Source: an uncultured Campylobacter sp. (lineage in GTDB: Bacteria; Campylobacterota; Campylobacteria; Campylobacterales; Campylobacteraceae). From it: DNA of 24,424 nucleotides. Of the stretch, positions 23,574-24,424 are shown piece after piece. The DNA is taken from positions 1-24,424 of the forward strand of contig CALCKS010000061.1 in NCBI GenBank assembly GCA_937965895.1, given 5' to 3'. Both the position numbers and the translations under genes were made by a program. The stretch's first letter is position 1. Each line of letters opens with the position of its first letter. Below the pieces are notes generated by a model. That model searched no databases. It was given only the letters and a program-made list of their open reading frames with translations, and was not told the origin of the DNA.

Positions 23574-24424
23574 AAAAGCAATAACGGGCGCTATGACGGC
23601 GCTGATTACGCCTTTTAAAGACGGCAAATTAGATGAAATAGGTTATGAAAAATTAATCAAAAGACAAATAGCAAACGGCATCGACGCGGTTGTACCTGTA
23701 GGCACCACAGGCGAGAGCGCGACGCTAACGCACGACGAGCATAGAATTTGCATCGAAATCGCCGTAAATACCTGCAAAAACACCGGCGTAAAAGTACTCG
23801 CGGGTGCTGGCAGTAACGCCACGCACGAGGCGGTAGGTCTTGCAAAATTTGCTCAAGATCACGGCGCAGACGGTATCCTCTCTGTTGCGCCCTACTACAA
23901 CAAACCGACGCAAGAAGGCCTCTATCGCCACTATAAAGCGATCGCCTCAAGCGTCGAAATCCCGGTGCTACTCTATAACGTCCCGGGCCGCGTAGGCGTG
24001 GATATCCAGCCTTGCACGGTTTTTAGGCTATTTAAAGAGTGCGATAACGTCTACGGCGTAAAAGAAGCCACCGGCAGCATAGAGCGCTGCGTCGATCTGC
24101 TCGCGCACGAGCCAGACCTATCCGTCATCAGCGGCGAGGATGCGATAAACTACCCTATCCTCTCAAACGGCGGCAAGGGCGTGATCTCGGTCACGGCAAA
24201 TTTACTCCCGGACGAAATCTCAAATTTGACCCACTTTGCGTTAAAAGGCGAGTTTGCGCGCGCAAAAGCCATAAACGACGATCTGTATGCGGTAAATAAA
24301 ATAATGTTTTGCGAGAGCAATCCGATCCCGGTCAAGGCCGCTATGTACATCGCAGGACTCATATCAAGTCTCGAGTACCGCTTGCCGCTTTGCGAGCCGA
24401 GCGCCGAAAATCTCAAAAAAATCG
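23566..24424 (+). CDS. dapA: 4-hydroxy-tetrahydrodipicolinate synthase, 3' end outside the window
   Basis: First committed enzyme of the lysine/meso-diaminopimelate branch, condensing pyruvate with aspartate semialdehyde. 286 codons are present of about 298 expected; the frame is still open at the right edge. Key residues seen: Thr47-Thr48 in VGTTGES, Tyr110/Tyr111 in APYYNKPTQEG, Tyr137 in LLYNVPGR, Arg142 and the Schiff-base Lys166 in GVKEATG. The GTG start at 23566 has AAAGGA at 23555-23560 and overlaps the M16 peptidase stop by 8 bases. It supplies DAP for the precursor that MurF and MurJ handle. Confidence 0.95.
   Translation, partial: MNKKAITGAMTALITPFKDGKLDEIGYEKLIKRQIANGIDAVVPVGTTGESATLTHDEHRICIEIAVNTCKNTGVKVLAGAGSNATHEAVGLAKFAQDHGADGILSVAPYYNKPTQEGLYRHYKAIASSVEIPVLLYNVPGRVGVDIQPCTVFRLFKECDNVYGVKEATGSIERCVDLLAHEPDLSVISGEDAINYPILSNGGKGVISVTANLLPDEISNLTHFALKGEFARAKAINDDLYAVNKIMFCESNPIPVKAAMYIAGLISSLEYRLPLCEPSAENLKKI

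Overview
The window reads as chromosomal DNA of an epsilonproteobacterium, almost certainly a Campylobacter of the higher-GC oral/enteric group (C. rectus / C. showae / C. curvus / C. concisus type). The grounds are dense A/T words (AAATTT, TCAAATTT), gene families typical of the group (membrane-anchored MurF, DUF342/FapA-like protein, M16 protease next to dapA), and a gene order that I recall as the C. jejuni Cj0795c-Cj0806 block: murF, alpha/beta hydrolase, small Phd-like protein, ddl, ruvA, DUF342 protein, murJ, cysS, msbA, pyrD, M16 peptidase, dapA. The species assignment is inference. No tRNA, rRNA, CRISPR array, insertion sequence or prophage was seen.

Layout. (1) 1-3877, plus strand: the end of a TonB-dependent outer-membrane receptor, a terminator-like hairpin, then a tightly overlapping cassette of a SAM-dependent methyltransferase, FecCD/BtuC-type permease, ABC ATPase and periplasmic binding protein. 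This is a metal-chelate or tetrapyrrole uptake system with an unusual methyltransferase partner, and its binding protein has an oddly short signal peptide. (2) 4003-6036, plus strand: a UvrD/Rep/PcrA-type helicase behind a clear extended -10 promoter. (3) 6199-9291, minus strand: murF, then a unit with a Phd/YefM-like orphan protein, an alpha/beta hydrolase and a small acidic reading frame that looks like the hydrolase tail displaced by one base. (4) 9292-9676: gene-free stretch with a minus-strand promoter at one end and a minus-strand terminator at the other. (5) 9677-16589, minus strand: a tightly packed run of DUF342 protein, mlaE (STAS fusion), mlaF, mlaD, auxiliary lipoprotein, ruvA and ddl, closed by the terminator at about 9600-9634. 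In C. jejuni the mla/iam-type genes lie elsewhere, so their place between ruvA and the DUF342 gene is a rearrangement relative to that genome. (6) 16700-24424, plus strand: murJ, cysS, msbA, pyrD, M16 peptidase and dapA, divergent from block 5; dapA runs off the window.

Functionally, much of the window serves the cell envelope: Ddl, MurF, MurJ and DapA for peptidoglycan, MsbA for lipid A-core flipping, the Mla/Iam transporter for phospholipid trafficking, plus RuvA, CysS and PyrD as housekeeping passengers. I found no wholly new system. The best candidates for a second look are the methyltransferase-containing uptake cassette, the shortened signal peptide and the frameshifted hydrolase tail.
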